DNA of 64,000 nucleotides from Promerops cafer (GCA_013398275.1 VZSE01002468.1:1381029-1445028); one strand, 5' to 3'. Shown: positions 14,101 through 25,780, counted from the stretch's first letter. Notes: generated from the letters alone by a model not told the origin. A program made the numbers and translations.

Positions 14101-17100
14101 TCCAGCTGGGCTCTCTCATCCCCACCAGGATGCAGGCACAGCCAGGACCTCTGCAGCCCAGCAGCACAGACAACAAGGTGAAGGGGATGGATGGAAGCCT
14201 CTGGAGCAGGCAGCCCACCTTTGTGTCTCCATGGTGCAGCCCCACTGCTTTTTGGACTTCTGTGCAAAAGATGGTGTAAGGGAGCACAGTAAGGGGGCGG
14301 CTAAAGAAAGGAAAATCTGAATGAATAGGAGGGGGAAGGGAGAGCAGATGACGCTGAGATGCGAGGGGCAAGACAGAGCCAGTGAGACAGAGCTGGGCTG
14401 CGAGCTGGAGAGGAAAAGCTGTGAGCCCCGTGGGAGCTGGGCTGTGGGAAGAGACAATGCGATGGAGGGGAAGGAGCCAGCTCCCACTCTGGGACAGGCA
14501 CAAGGCTGCAATTAGAGAGAGGAGACAGCGTGTCTGCCCAGGCTGGGAAGTCTCCTGCCATGGACGCAGGGTCGTGCAGGGGCTGAGCAGAAACCCCCTG
14601 CCTGCTCTGTGCCCCTGCACACAGCTCCCCTTCGACTGGCACCCCGAGGGGGGCAGAAGCCCCAAGGGCAGACACTGGCAGTACCCGTGGCTCCAAGGTG
14701 CAGGGGCTTTGCTCCCCAGCGCTGGCATGAGATGTCTGGGTTGCTTTGTGCCTGCACTGCAGTGGCACGGTCATACCAGGCCCCCTTCCCAGGCCCTCCT
14801 CCCCTGGCTGCCCTGGGCAGCCCCCTCCTGCCTCCTAAAGCAGCTGATCAAATACCAATGTCTTCCAGGCAAGCAGGTTGCTTGACCGCTCACCTCTCAC
14901 AGCTAGCACCCTTCAGTAGGCTTCTGGAATTTTTCTGGATGAAGGATGCTATGGAAATATGCAACTCCAGAGCACAAGCTCTGGTTTTAGTGTCCTCCTC
15001 TGCACTGTGATTATCTAGCTCCCAATGGAAAATTCAAGCTTGTTTGGAAACAGTCTCTGGGTTTGGCTTGAGAAGGCTCAGAAAATACCATGCAAGGGTC
15101 ACAAACTTTTAGCACAAGCCATATTTGGCTGGGGCTGTAAAAGAGGAGGAATATGAGCACACGCCATTTTTGCTACCACAAACTTGGCCAAGAAACTCTT
15201 TGCACTTCACTCCCTCTGGACATAAAGGTCCAAGAAAAGAGTTTGGTGCTTTTAAAAGAAAACAAACGAGTCATGCAGCCAGAGAACTGATTTCCAAACT
15301 TGCTTTTTACGGCTCATTTTCACCACCCAGCCAAGAGGCAGATGAAGCAGAGCTCCTGCTGCACTTCTGCTGAAGTGACAGCAAAGGGAGATGCTTGAAA
15401 AAAGCCATCAACTCCTGGCAGGGACAGAAGAAAGAGGAGAGCCCTGGTGAACCAACAGTGTTTTTTTAAAAATATAAAATAATATACTTCAGACTTGCAG
15501 TGGTTTTTGCTTCCTGATCAACAGTTTTAAGCCAACCCAACTGCTTTCCTCTTTTTCTGGTCATTTTAAGATCTTTTCACCGAGGTGAAATTAAATACGA
15601 ACCACGGGAGGAGACCTGCCAGTTTTCCTGCCATTTTCACCTGCGTGGGAGCAGCAGGAGCTGGGAGTTAAGGCAGCACCGTGTATTCACTGACCAGGCA
15701 AACAGGGAGAAGTGTGGAAGATCACCACAGTGTATTTAAAGTTGTGCAGCAATAACAGCTAATTTGTTTTTGCCTAAAGAGCAGTTAGGGTTGGTTTTGT
15801 TTCATTTTAAATAAAGACATTTGGACTCCAAAGGTCATTTCCGTGGAATAACAATGCTCCTTTCAGAAAGGGGCACCGGCAGGGTCTCCGTTACTCCCAG
15901 TGCTCCCAGTCTGGTTTGAAAGCCCAGCTGCAGCTCAGCTGGGCAAGCATCCCCTGGGCTGCCCTCTACACGTTGCAGCAGCTGCTGTCCCAGTGCCCCC
16001 GCCGTGGGAAGTGCAGGAGCTCAGGAAGAAGTGTCCATTTCTCTGCTGGGGTGCTCACAAGCACCCAGTGCCTATTTGACAGTAAATTGAGGATGGTGTC
16101 CAGTCCATTTCACCCCTCGCCCCAACCTCAGCAGCACCCCTGTGCCTTCTGGGAGCGCTGGCAGAGGATGGTGCATCCCCAGCAGGCAACATACGGCTGT
16201 AGGTTCTCCTCATCCTCATCAGGTATGGCATGAGGAGCAGACATGATCAAAAATTCTGATTTTAAAACAGGTCATTTGCAGTGTGGGAAGGTTTTCCATG
16301 AGCTGCTGCCTTTAAATGGCAGGTGAATGTGCTTCACTGACTTCAGTGGAATTGGTACCATGATCTGTATCCATGCAAGTACATCGAAGCTAGGCAACGC
16401 AGGAAGCATTCAGCAGAGCTGCATGAAAAAGCAGGCAACCTGGTTCCCAGATCCAGTTACATCACATACTTATTTTCCTACATTCTTCCTAAATAGCTAC
16501 TCTCTCAGGCTTTAAGCAGGCAGAAAGCATTGGAGCTGTGAAAAAGTAAACTTGAGGCTCAGGCTATTCTCTGTCTTGCAGGCATGTATTTGCCAAAAAC
16601 TTCCTCTCTGCTTCAGTGCAGCCCCCAGCATCACTTCCTATCAGTCAGTCTTCAAGTTACAGGGCACTTTGCTTGAAAAGGACTTTCTCTTTTATTCTAT
16701 ATGGGGAAAGGATCTTCAGAAAGAAAAAGCCCTTGAGTTAAAAAGAGCTCCCCTCCTTAGCGAGCACTGCTGTTTGTCACCCTCTCGGAAATTTGTAAAC
16801 CCTTTTCTCTGTATTTATCTAACTCTGCTATTTTGGGATTTGCCGTAACTGTCTGCACCAGTGAGGTGTGTGTGGAAGGGAGAGTGTCTGTTCTGCTTGG
16901 CTGATATTTTTGGCCAGTTCAGAGCTCATTTCTGGGAACCTGGGTACCATGGGAAGATGCAGTTCTGATCCCCTCATCTCTCTGCCTCCTCTTCCTCTTC
17001 TGAGAGCATTGATGCCCACAGTCTGGCTCAGCAGTCCCCAGTATAGATGCCTCTGGGTGTGCCGAGGGATGGAGGAGAGGGGAGAAGGAGATTGGGATGG

Positions 17101-17398
17101 ATGGCACAACTGGCTGCAGTTGGACCTCTTCTCCCATGCCAGCACTCTTTTAGCTACAGGAAAATTCATCATGACAGCTGAAGGAGGTCTGCACAATTTT
17201 GCCTCCCAGGGACATGGTGGGACTGTGATGCTCCATAAGAGAAGGCAATTTACTTCCTCTGCTGTTTCCAAAACTGCCCTGGCAACTGCCAGCCAGCCAG
17301 CTCCTGTGTGGGAAAGAGCAGCATGGGCCAAACATGGCCAGCCAGGAACAGAAAGGAAAGGACTTCATCAGCCCACTGTCCTCCCCAGGGAGGTGTGG

Positions 17399-17434
17399 GT
17401 GCATACATATTGTATGCATACACACGTGTGTGTA
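17399..17434. repeat. Alternating purine-pyrimidine tract with a short hairpin
   Basis: The tract reads as GTGCATACATATTGTATGC followed by an ATACACACGTGTGTGTAC run. The first part contains a perfect GCATAC/GTATGC inverted repeat with a five-base loop (17,401-17,417). The second part holds the self-complementary CACACGTGTG. Almost strict purine-pyrimidine alternation makes it a candidate for left-handed DNA. No gene is attached. Confidence 0.7.
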
Positions 17435-18200
17435 CTTTAATACCCTACAGCTTACATGACACTCATAATTTTAATTTTTTTATCTGGCAAGGGCCTTTCC
17501 AAACCAGCTCCAGACACAGTTAACCCTGTCTGCCCTATGCTGCTCTCTTGTGCTGTCAACAGAGAGATCTGTCCTAGCCTAACTGAAGTTGTGTTCAGAG
17601 CCACTGTACATCTACTGATCACACAGAAAGATCTTCCAGGTTTCTTGGAAGCTTGCGGGAAAATTTTTTTTCAGTTCCAGAGTTTTGATTAGGGCTTGTC
17701 TTCCAGTAGCCAGGAGGTCACAGTGTCTGCACAGATCACAACCTGAACATCTGCATCCTATTACACAGCATGGTGATTATTTTTCAACATTCCCCATGTC
17801 TTCTAGCAGTGACAGTGGTGATTAAAGCCTGGAGTGGATTCCTGAGTAGCATTTCAGCTTCCTTTACTTTCGCATCCTGACCGTAAACAGAAGAGGGTTT
17901 TCCTTGGGCACTAGGTCAGGAAGCCCATGTGCCTTAGGGTGATGCTGATGCACTGATGAAAGCCCGGAGATGTCAACGGGTACAAAGCAGCTGAACAAAC
18001 CTGCCAAGAGGTGCCAACAATAGCAGGATGTCACTGCAGCTCGCTGGGAGGAGATTTCTATTCACTAATTTGGCTCCCGTGCCAAAAGCCATCCAGTGGT
18101 CCAAGGAATAAAAGACATTGTCTCCAGGAAGTGACCTGCAGCAGACGCTGGTGGTTCAGATGGGATTTGGTTTCCCATCTGCAGTGCCAGAGCAGCAAGA

Positions 18201-18220
18201 GGAGGAGGAGGAGGAGGAGG
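18201..18220 (+). repeat. GGA trinucleotide microsatellite
   Basis: About seven GGA units in a row lie within an otherwise unremarkable non-coding stretch. In translation they give a run of glutamates in one plus-strand frame, but that frame has no other sign of being coding. Confidence 0.85.
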
Positions 18221-20260
18221 TGTGTGAGGCAGGCTCTGGGCAGGGCACCTCTGGGCAGCCCCCCTCACACCTCTCACATGGTCTGGAGCCCCTGCTACAA
18301 GGGGGCTCCATAAACCATCTTGTTGAAGACTGGGACTTTATTGTTCTCCTTGGTGGAGGGAAAGGAGACAGGTCAGGGAGATCAAGGAGCCAAGAAGAAA
18401 AGGATTATTCATGTCAAGTCTCTAGCAAGAGGCTGGAGCTGCCAAGCAAGTATTCCAGCCAGGAGAGAGTCTCAAAATTTCCTGACTGAGAAAGGATTTC
18501 ACTTTCTCTGCTCATTATGCATGGTAGCATTAATGAGCCCATATTTCTGGGCTGTTGGGTTTGGCCTTGTGCAGGTCAGCATTCAACATTCAAGAAACTT
18601 CCTTCACTGTAATTTTCCCTACAAGTCTGTGAGGCAGGAAACTATAAATGAGGACAACTTCTCCGGGTGGGGTCCCAGTGCTGAAAGCAGCTGCTGTCTA
18701 CGGTCTGGATCCAGCCAGAGAGGAGAGAGAAGGCCAAACTCATCCAGCTGCTCACCCCTTCTCCTGGGAAGAGGGGCTGTGGCACACAGCAGGGCACACG
18801 CCCTGCACAGCAGCTCCTGCTGCTTCCCCTCACCACAGCCCTCTGCAGCTCCTCCTGTCCTGGTATTTCTCTGCTTGTCTGCTCATCTGTCTCGTCCTTG
18901 GCCTGTGCCAGTGTCCTGTCCCCATGTGCCTGCCTGCACGTGCAGCCCTGCCTGCCTGTCTTGCTCTCAGTAAAGGCTCAGGTTGCCCGGGGCTGCCTGC
19001 ACATCCGTGTCCATCTGTGTTTTTCTGCTCAGTTACGCGCGTATACCTCTCCCTGCACCCGCCTTCCAGCGCCTGCCTGCGTCTCTGCTTGCATCTCCCT
19101 CCACTGGCCCTTTTTATCCTGGTGAACAGGGCAGGCACGAGCATCCAAGCCCCGTGCGCCCGAGTTGGCTGGAATTGCACCGCTTGAGAGGCAAGACAAA
19201 GGACAGGGAAGAGGAGGAGGGACGGGGGAAGTGAAGAGGAGCGAAAGGGCTATTGGAAAAGGCCTAGGGGACAACCCAGCTTCATGTTACCTTTGCATTG
19301 CTCTCATGGAAAAGATCCTCAGATAAGCCTGCTCACTATGATAACGAGCTAGTGCCTGCAAGCTACCAAGCTGGAGCTGAAGAGAAGCTCTCCTTCATCC
19401 TCCAAGACAAGAAATTATGAGTATGAACCAAGGCAGCTGCCTCTTGGGCTAAGGGAGGTCAAGGGTGGGGGGCACAGACGCACATCAGAGCTCAGGCAAA
19501 AGGGAAGGGCTGCAAGGCACTTGGAAAAGGCAGACTCAAGGCAAAAATCCTCCAGTTTCAGAAAAATGCAGGTTGTGCAATTAAGGCTGTTTAAAATAGA
19601 AGTAACATCACACCCCTCCCTCAGAGAAAGGGCAGCTGGCCCTGCATGACATAGCTTGGAAATACCTGCTCAGAGCCTTGCTTAAAAATTTGTTCCCTAC
19701 ACACTGGCAACCACATTACACACCAGATGAACTGCCACCTGCATGAGGAACTTCTGTGCTGTGCCCACAGGTGTGGTGGTGCAGGGGGAGGATGCTGCAG
19801 CAAGGGCATGTTGAGACTTTCCAAAAGGGTTTGCAAAGGGCAGGGGAACTGTGGCTGTTGTGGGCTTTGAAGAGTGCAGAGGACCCTGATGGGCCAAATT
19901 ACAAGAAGCAGATAGGTCAGGTGACAAACCCTGGAAGAGGAGGGACTGGCAAGGTTTCTGGAGATACAGCTGGGAGGAGGGATGGAGCAGGTTGGCTCTT
20001 GCTTCTTGCATGGCACGTGCCACACAAGTGGTCAGAGCCACTCTGGAGCACCGGCAATGCCGGCAGTGTACACATGTGCAGGGATATGCAGGGGTGGGTA
20101 GACAGGAAGAGGCACAGAGGCAGGCACAAGATGAGTCAGCTGTACCAGCTGATGACTAGGGGGGGTCCTGGAAGATGTCAACATTTCTGTCTCACTTTCT
20201 GGAAAATACCCAGCCTCAGTGGAAAACTACTGCAGCAGAAGTTACCAACGCAAGTCTTGC

Positions 20261-20337
20261 ATTGAATACCGGGCCAAAACCAACACAGCAGTGCTTGCTT
20301 TCCCAAATTTTAATATGACTCCTTTAGTCCTATATGG
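20261..20337 (+). repeat. Interspersed repeat, copy A (second copy at 22,840)
   Basis: This segment, beginning TTGAATACCGGGCCAAAACC, matches the sequence at 22,840-22,925 closely. Both contain AACACAGCARTGCTTGCT and TTTTAATATGACTC, with only scattered substitutions across the first 60 or so bases. In both places the shared block lies directly 5' of CR1-derived coding remnants, so it may be a CR1 or other retroelement 5' portion. I cannot name the family. Confidence 0.7.
20309..20314 (-). terminator. Candidate poly(A) signal ATTAAA for the small membrane-protein exon
   Basis: On the minus strand ATTAAA lies about 96 bases past the TAA at 20,410. It falls inside interspersed repeat copy A, so if it is used, the transcript's 3' end is repeat-derived. 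This is a single motif match and could be chance. Confidence 0.25.
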
Positions 20338-20361
20338 AACCAAAGAAACCTTAATGAAGCA

Positions 20362-20437
20362 GTGGACAAAATGGAAGCAAGGGATGCCATCCAGACAACC
20401 TGGACAAACTTAAGAACTGGGCAAAGCCAAGGTCAAG
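20362..20437 (+). mobile_element. CR1 pol remnant, C-terminal reverse transcriptase region
   Basis: The core GGGATGCCATCCAGA, then ACCTGGACAAACTT, AGAACTGGGC and GGCCAAG-like sequence follow the order found in bird CR1 reverse transcriptase coding sequence (the DAIQ...LDRL...W...N segment). Small deletions break the frame. Only about 75 bp are recognisable. The stop and last codons of the minus-strand frame at 20,410-20,826 lie antisense to it. Confidence 0.65.
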
Positions 20438-20826
20438 TTGTTGCGCCTTCTGCGATTGTTCTTATAAACACTTAATCCAATTTCAATCTCAGCAATGTCT
20501 TCTGGGAGATCAGGACAGAAGACTTTAAGCGATTTAGGAGACGCCTGACGCTTCCTTCTTCGCCTGGCCAGCCAGCAGATGACAGCAAGCAGGACCAGGG
20601 CAACTGCAGTGGTCCAAAACAGCCACCCAGAAAAGAGCCGGGCTTCCTCTGCATTCTTGCTATTCTCAATCTCCTGCAGCAAATGAATCAGCTCCTGGTG
20701 AAGATGCACCTCATTCTCCAGCATCTGTTTGGCCATGGCTCTGCTGATGTGGTGACACTTCTTCTGGCCAGGCAGGAGGATCTCTCTGGCCGCCGAAGCT
20801 AGGAGGAGAGCATTTGCTGCAGCCAT
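20410..20826 (-). CDS. Candidate small single-pass membrane protein, ITPRIP-like N-terminal layout
   Basis: A 138-aa frame whose ATG lies three bases inside a strong minus-strand acceptor: a pyrimidine tract ending CCACCTCCTCCAG abuts GCCATG, giving an exon start at 20,829. A longer in-frame ATG exists at 20,988, but it would lie in what looks like intron. Residues 1-19 are mildly hydrophobic. Residues about 30-60 form a charged amphipathic helix (heptad-like Leu/Ile, many Glu and Gln). Residues 67-87 (GWLFWTTAVALVLLAVICWLA) are a clear transmembrane segment, followed by RRRRKR and a short polar tail with YKNNRRRR.

Helix, transmembrane segment and basic cluster in this order recall the N-terminus of avian ITPRIP-like proteins, but the Mab-21/nucleotidyltransferase-like domain that should follow is absent. 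The last codons overlap a CR1 remnant in antisense. It could be a truncated gene copy, a short lineage-specific gene, or a pseudogene. No upstream exon was found. Confidence 0.4.
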   Translation of the reverse strand: MAAANALLLASAAREILLPGQKKCHHISRAMAKQMLENEVHLHQELIHLLQEIENSKNAEEARLFSGWLFWTTAVALVLLAVICWLARRRRKRQASPKSLKVFCPDLPEDIAEIEIGLSVYKNNRRRRNNLTLALPSS

Positions 20827-20989
20827 GGCCTGGAGGAGGTGGGAGAGAGTAGGGAGCTGGGGGCACCCTGCACATTCCCAAAGGCTCTCTAGGCACCTGC
20901 CATCTCTGGGAGCCCCGAGCCTCTCTGCCCCCAGACCCAAGGGCAGTAGTGCTCTGTCCTGAGGGGCTCGGCTCTCTCTCTGTTTCAAA

Positions 20990-22839
20990 ACCCCCTGGCA
21001 TCTGCCCTGTCCTCCATCCAGCCCAGCCTTCTCCCTGCATGAGCACTCACCAACACCTAAGTCCTACATGAGTGCAGCTGTGGTGGAGCTGGGGCTGCCT
21101 ACTGATGTCCCTGGTGACTTCTCCCACTGTAACACATCCTCCATGATGTCACAGCCACCAGAGCCACATCAGCCAGCCAGCAAGCCCAGGCTCCATCCCC
21201 ACCACCCAGCTCAGCAAGGCCTGGCCACCACACCAAGAGCAAACCCCACCTGAAGTGAGCTCCCAGGAATGCTCTTAACAAAGAGACTCCCCTCCAAAAC
21301 TGTAATTGAAATGAAAATGGGGACTGCAGGTGGATGTCCCTGACATAGGGGTGTGATGTTTTCTGGGCCAGCTGGTCTGACTCCAAGTTACCTTGCAAAG
21401 AAGAGCTATGAGCTCTTGGGCAGAGACAACTCTACTCCCTCTCATCCTCTTGGCTTCCTTCTGCTGGGGCAGGGCATATGGATAGCAGTTAATTTAAGAG
21501 AAATTTTTTAAAAATCAGTGCGGCCACATCTAAAGGTCTAGAGAGGGATGCCTGCAGCTGCCAGTGCTCTCAGGTACAGCAGCAGGAGGGGACATCTTCA
21601 CTGCCCATGAGAGAAAGCTAAAACAAAAAAAAATAAATCTCATTACTTTTCTTTCCCTCAACTACCCATTTAACTCCCCATGCCTTCCGCTTCTTCCTTG
21701 CTATCTAATTAAATTTCCTCAGATGACCATGTTTCAGGGCAGAAGGCTGGTGTGGGGGGTGTGCAGGTCTCCCAGTCCTTGGCCATCCGCAGGGAAGGAG
21801 TGGGGCTGTGTGCACCCCCATGCTCCCTGTGTCCAGGCTCTGTCCCTGGCTGCTTTGTAAGGGAGACCTAACAAAGGGAACACTGCAATCGCCATGGCAG
21901 GTCAGGAGATAAGCAGCCCTCCCTTAATGAGGACACGATATACCTGGCAAGACTGTACCCCTTGTGGGGAACAACAGGCTCTTTCATGCCAGGCCCTGGC
22001 ACAGCCAGGAGCAGCTGTGGGACAGAGGGAACAACAGCTGATAAATCAGCTCAGCACCGCCAGCCATAGCAAGCCCCACATCAGCTGTTGTTGGGAAGCC
22101 CTGGGATGTCCCACGTTGGATTCCACCAGCAATCACAGCAAGACAGCAGTTTTGGAGGGCTACAGCTTTGCTAAAATTGTCTTTTCCAGGAAGGCAGATG
22201 GGCATGGCAGCTCTCCAGCGCCAAGGGAAAGCTGCATTTCTGCCACCAGTATCTGCTGAGGGAAGCCAGTCGCGAGGGAAAAGGGCAGCATTACCACACT
22301 GCTAGACCTCTGCTTGCTGCTTGGGAGGTAAAATCCCCACTGAAAGGAGCCAAATTGTTACTGTGTTTATCTAAAGGCACTGAATTATTAAGGAGATCTC
22401 TTAAGGCTGCAGGTGAAGCAGAGAGCTTTATGGATGGATGATATTAAATGTAATGGACCTCTAATGGAAAACCACCTGATTGCCACAGAATGGTTTCTCA
22501 GCTGTGGAGCAAACCCAAGCAGCTGGAGTGAGTGTGGTACAGATCATTATTGCCCCAGGGAATGATGGGGTTTGGTAGTCCTTTGCAGCATTTTGGCATG
22601 TTACAGTGAGCCTATGATGGAGAGGTACTCCCTCTCACCCCGTTCTCTGAGAATATTCACAATCCAGCCTTTGCTTTTTCTGGATGAGCCCAAAACAGCC
22701 TTTCCCTGTCTCACCATTGCACACTTACACATGATTAAGGTCATATAAGAGCTGGCTGTTGTTTCCAAGCATCCTGAATTTGCCAAAATTAGGCTGGATT
22801 TATGGAAAATAGGTTCCTGAGACCTCGGGCACTTCCTGC
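20990..22839. other. Non-coding gap with no recognised gene
   Basis: The first few hundred bases would be the intron or 5' flank of the candidate membrane-protein exon. Nothing else in either strand shows a domain, a splice-bounded exon or a known repeat. The frames present are short and mutually overlapping. Confidence 0.5.
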
Positions 22840-22925
22840 TTTGAATACCAGGCCAAACACAACACAGCAATGCTTGCTGTCCCAGATTTTAATATGACTC
22901 TTCTAAAAAGTCTCACATGGAGCCA
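22840..22925 (+). repeat. Interspersed repeat, copy B
   Basis: The partner of the block at 20,261-20,337, in the same orientation, begins TTGAATACCAGGCCAAACAC. It is followed after a few tens of bases by the decayed CR1 endonuclease coding region, so it may represent the 5' part of the same insertion. Confidence 0.7.
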
Positions 22926-22959
22926 CAAATTACAAAATTTGTTTTTCGGAGTGTCAGAG

Positions 22960-23850
22960 AGGAACCATGAAACACCAACACTTTAGGAAGCAGCAGGGAA
23001 ATACCTCTCAGTCATCCCAAAGGAGTTAGAGAGGGCTCTTCCCAAAATGTAAGGAGGGTGATAGCCCAGCTGAAGAGTCTCTACACCAATGCACACAGCA
23101 TGGGAAACAAGCAAGAGGAGCTGGAAACCATGATGCAATTAGAAAACTATTACCTAATTGCTACCCCAGAAACACGGTGGGATGAGTAGCACAACTGGAA
23201 CACTACAGTTGAAGGCTACAAATTTTCCAGAAGAGACAGGCTGGGAAGGAGGGAGGGTTGTTGTGCTCTAGGTTAAGGAATAGATGCATTGTGGAGAATT
23301 GCCTCTGAGAAAGAGCCACAGACAGGTTGAAAACTTGTGGGTGAAAATCGAGGATGGGACCACCAAAGGGCAGCTTGTGGGTGGGGTCTGCTCCAGGTAC
23401 CTGACCGGTTGATAAGGCTTCTTGCTTCAGCTACAGAAGCCTCACACCCACATGTTTTCATCCAGATGGAGGCTTTCAACCACCCAGACATCTGGTGGCT
23501 GAGAGCAATCCAGGAGACTCCTGGAGTGCCTAGAGGACAACCTACTGGTCCAGGTATTGGACAAACCTGCCAGGGAAGTGTTGTTGGAGCTGGTGCTCAC
23601 ATGTGCTGATGAGCTCATCAGAGAAGTTAAGTGGAGGCTGTCCAGACTGTAGCAACCAGGCCCTGGATGAGCCCATGATCTTGAGGAACATGTGTCTTGT
23701 GGGGAGCAGAGTGAACTCCTACCTGTTTAAAAAATTAGTGGATGAGATCCCCTGGGAAGCTGCCCTTAGGGACAGAGGAGCTTACCAGAGCTTTCAGAAC
23801 ACTGTTTTTAGCTCTCCATCCACGTGAGTCAGGAATCAAGCACTGAGTAA
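22960..23850 (+). pseudogene. Decayed CR1 LINE pol: endonuclease and start of reverse transcriptase region
   Basis: Translating the three plus-strand frames in turn gives the conserved order of the bird CR1 ORF2 N-terminus. First comes the LYTNAHSMGNKQEELE start of the apurinic-type endonuclease near 23,070-23,125, then an LENYYLIATPETRWDE block and an RRDR block. Next are a FNHPDIWW block near 23,475, corresponding to the GDFN motif of active elements with the Gly-Asp lost, and an LFKKLVDEIPWEAALRD block near 23,725-23,775. Several stops and frame changes, for example just after the WDE block, show it is long dead. The 5' untranslated part and the catalytic reverse transcriptase core are absent. 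It has no role in the host gene set. Confidence 0.85.
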
Positions 23851-25450
23851 TTCTTTAGCTGACCTGGGGAGTAGAAAAGGCCACTATAGCTGACTACTCT
23901 GCTCTGCTGCAACAAGGAAACCTTTACTCCAGGACCTCATAATCAAATATAAGACAAACAAGAAAGGTGGAATAACCAGGGTGGAGAGGAAGTAAAGGGC
24001 TAGAGGAAAGTGTGATGTGTACCAGAACTGCAGGGACTGAGGCTTTCTATTCCTAATTAACAGACTCACTTGTCTTATTTTCTCCTCTGACCACCATATG
24101 AACCTTTTAAATATAGAAGGCTCCTCCCTGGCTATGTACACAGCCAGCCTGGCACCACCATCCATCTCAGCTACATGGCCACAGGTCACATTTTCAGAAC
24201 CACTTGATGGGTGGATTAATGGCTGCCTTTTTATTGCCAGCTCCCCAGCTTTCGGGTGGGGTGGAGGTGGGAAGGAGAAGAATAACTAATTAAAAAAAAC
24301 CCATATGTGAAGTTTTGAAGTGTCATGAAGGTGGATTAAAAAAAAAGATGAGATTTTATTTTAAAATTAATCTGTAGGGGGTTTATTTGCTGCTTAGTAT
24401 GAAAAATGTGAGGCTTGTAGGCTCATTTTTCACACTTTCCCCCACACACAGCCCAGGCCTGGAAAGTTACTTTATTATTTTTAAATGAAAGTATGGAGCT
24501 TTACTGGAATAACTAGAAACTGTGGGTGTTCTTCAGTGCTGCCCAGTGCAGCCACCCGTGCAGAAAAATCAAGGTTTCTGTTACATTTAAAATGAAGAGC
24601 AGGGTCTCTCATCCTCTCTTTCAGGCTTTGAGAGGTAATATTTATTATGAAAACCCTAGAAGTGATTTACAAATAACTGTGATGGGTGATACAGGTTTGA
24701 TGTACTAAACAGCTGAAATTGAAGAGTTTTGAGTTGTTTTGTCTTTTTAAACGATTACTATCAAGAGGGAAGCTACCCAAATTTAAACGCTGCCCTGTAC
24801 ATAATGCAAATAAAACCCCAGCAGGATGCAGAAGAAGGTCTGGGCGCGGAGTAAGGGGAAGTCAGCAAATGGCATACACAGAGCCTGGGCTCAGAAGGGA
24901 GGGGCTAGGAAATAAATCACCACGACTCGCTGTCTCCATCGCCTATGGAACTGCGGCAAAGCAGCACTTCGGTCAGAAATCTGTCCAAGCCGACGTTCCT
25001 CACAGTGGAGATCCAACCCCCCGAAGGACAGGAAGGGATTGTTTTAACCTCTCGGGCAGAGCCAAGTCTCCAGCGGCGCTGCAGCAGGCAGCACGCTGCT
25101 CCCATGGTGTTCCTGCTGCGGCGCAGCTCCAGCCCCTGCTCCTGCTCCCTCCAGCCCGCGGCCGTAGAGATTTGACTGCAGCAGCGCTCCTGCTGCACTT
25201 TGCATGCAGCTGCTCTGCCCACCATGATTCAGCCTCACCCTGCCTGCCCAGTGCCGCCTGTCGCTCTTCAGAAAACCAGGGTGACGTGGGCCATCTGGTC
25301 ACACCAGGACAAGGCCAAACATTTTGGGCTCCCCACAGCTGGCTCGGCTGCACGGACCATCCTCAGCCCGCTGGCTGCAGTGGGGCCACACTTATCCTCT
25401 GTGGTCCTCAGGGCTGCTGCCAAAAGCACCTGCCCATGACAAGGGGACAC
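23851..25450. other. Non-coding stretch ending in a CpG-dense patch
   Basis: From about 24,290 to 24,720 the DNA is AT-rich with A and T runs. From about 24,840 to 25,170 it becomes CpG-dense. A 247-codon plus-strand frame spans this patch, but it is rich in Arg, Ala, Ser and Pro, has no recognisable domain and is matched by other long frames on both strands, so I do not call it a gene. Confidence 0.5.
24840..25170. promoter_or_regulatory. CpG-dense patch, possible small CpG island
   Basis: CpG dinucleotides recur (GGGCGCGGAG, CAGCGGCGCTG, CTGCGGCGCAG, CCCGCGGCCG) at a density well above the flanks. Bird promoters often sit in such patches, but no first exon can be tied to it, and the run could also be part of a local GC-rich isochore. 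Confidence 0.3.
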
Positions 25451-25780
25451 ACAGAATCATAGAATGGTTTGGGCTGGAAGGCACCCTAAAGGTCATCTTC
25501 TTCCAAGCCCCCTGCCATAGCCAGGGACACCTTCCACTAGACCAGTTTGCTCAGAACTCTGTCCAGCCTGGCCCTGAACATATCCAGGAATGGGGCATCC
25601 ACAATTTCTCTGGGCAACCTGTTCCAGTTGTTCCCACCACCATCAGAGTAAAGAATTTCTTCCTAATATCTAATCTCAGCCTACCCTGTTTCAGTTTGAA
25701 GCCATTTCCCTTTATCCTATCACTATGTGCCCTTGCAAATAGTTCTCTTCCTCTTTCCTGTAGGCCTCCTTTAGGTACTG
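25451..25780 (-). mobile_element. CR1 LINE 3' end fragment, about 330 bp
   Basis: The stretch begins ACAGAATCATAGAATGGTTTGGGCTGG, the reverse complement of the CR1 terminus, and continues through the conserved block (AGGCACCCTAAAGGTCAT, CTGGCCCTGAACATATCCAGGAATGGGGCATCCACAA, CCTGTTCCAGTTGTTCCCACCA). Similarity fades near 25,780. It is 5'-truncated and non-coding. A 253-codon plus-strand frame runs across it and is therefore an artefact. Confidence 0.93.

Larger units (their letters stand above)
10723..20260. other. Non-coding stretch with simple repeats, no recognised gene
   Basis: The longest frame is a minus-strand 230-codon frame at 14,036-14,728. It is rich in Leu, Ser, Pro and Cys, has no domain and competes with long frames on the other strand, so I treat it as chance in GC-rich DNA. 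Recognisable content is limited to a pentamer tandem repeat (11,081-11,140), an alternating purine-pyrimidine tract (17,399-17,434) and a GGA repeat (18,201-18,220). Confidence 0.55.

Noticed and set aside
14036..14728. 230-codon minus-strand frame
   Set aside because: It is rich in Leu, Ser, Pro and Cys with no domain, and long frames overlap it on both strands. The GC-rich composition explains its length.
24719..25462. 247-codon plus-strand frame
   Set aside because: The Arg/Ala/Ser/Pro-rich composition follows the CpG patch. No domain, signal peptide or conserved motif is visible. Its only value is as a pointer to a possible first exon.
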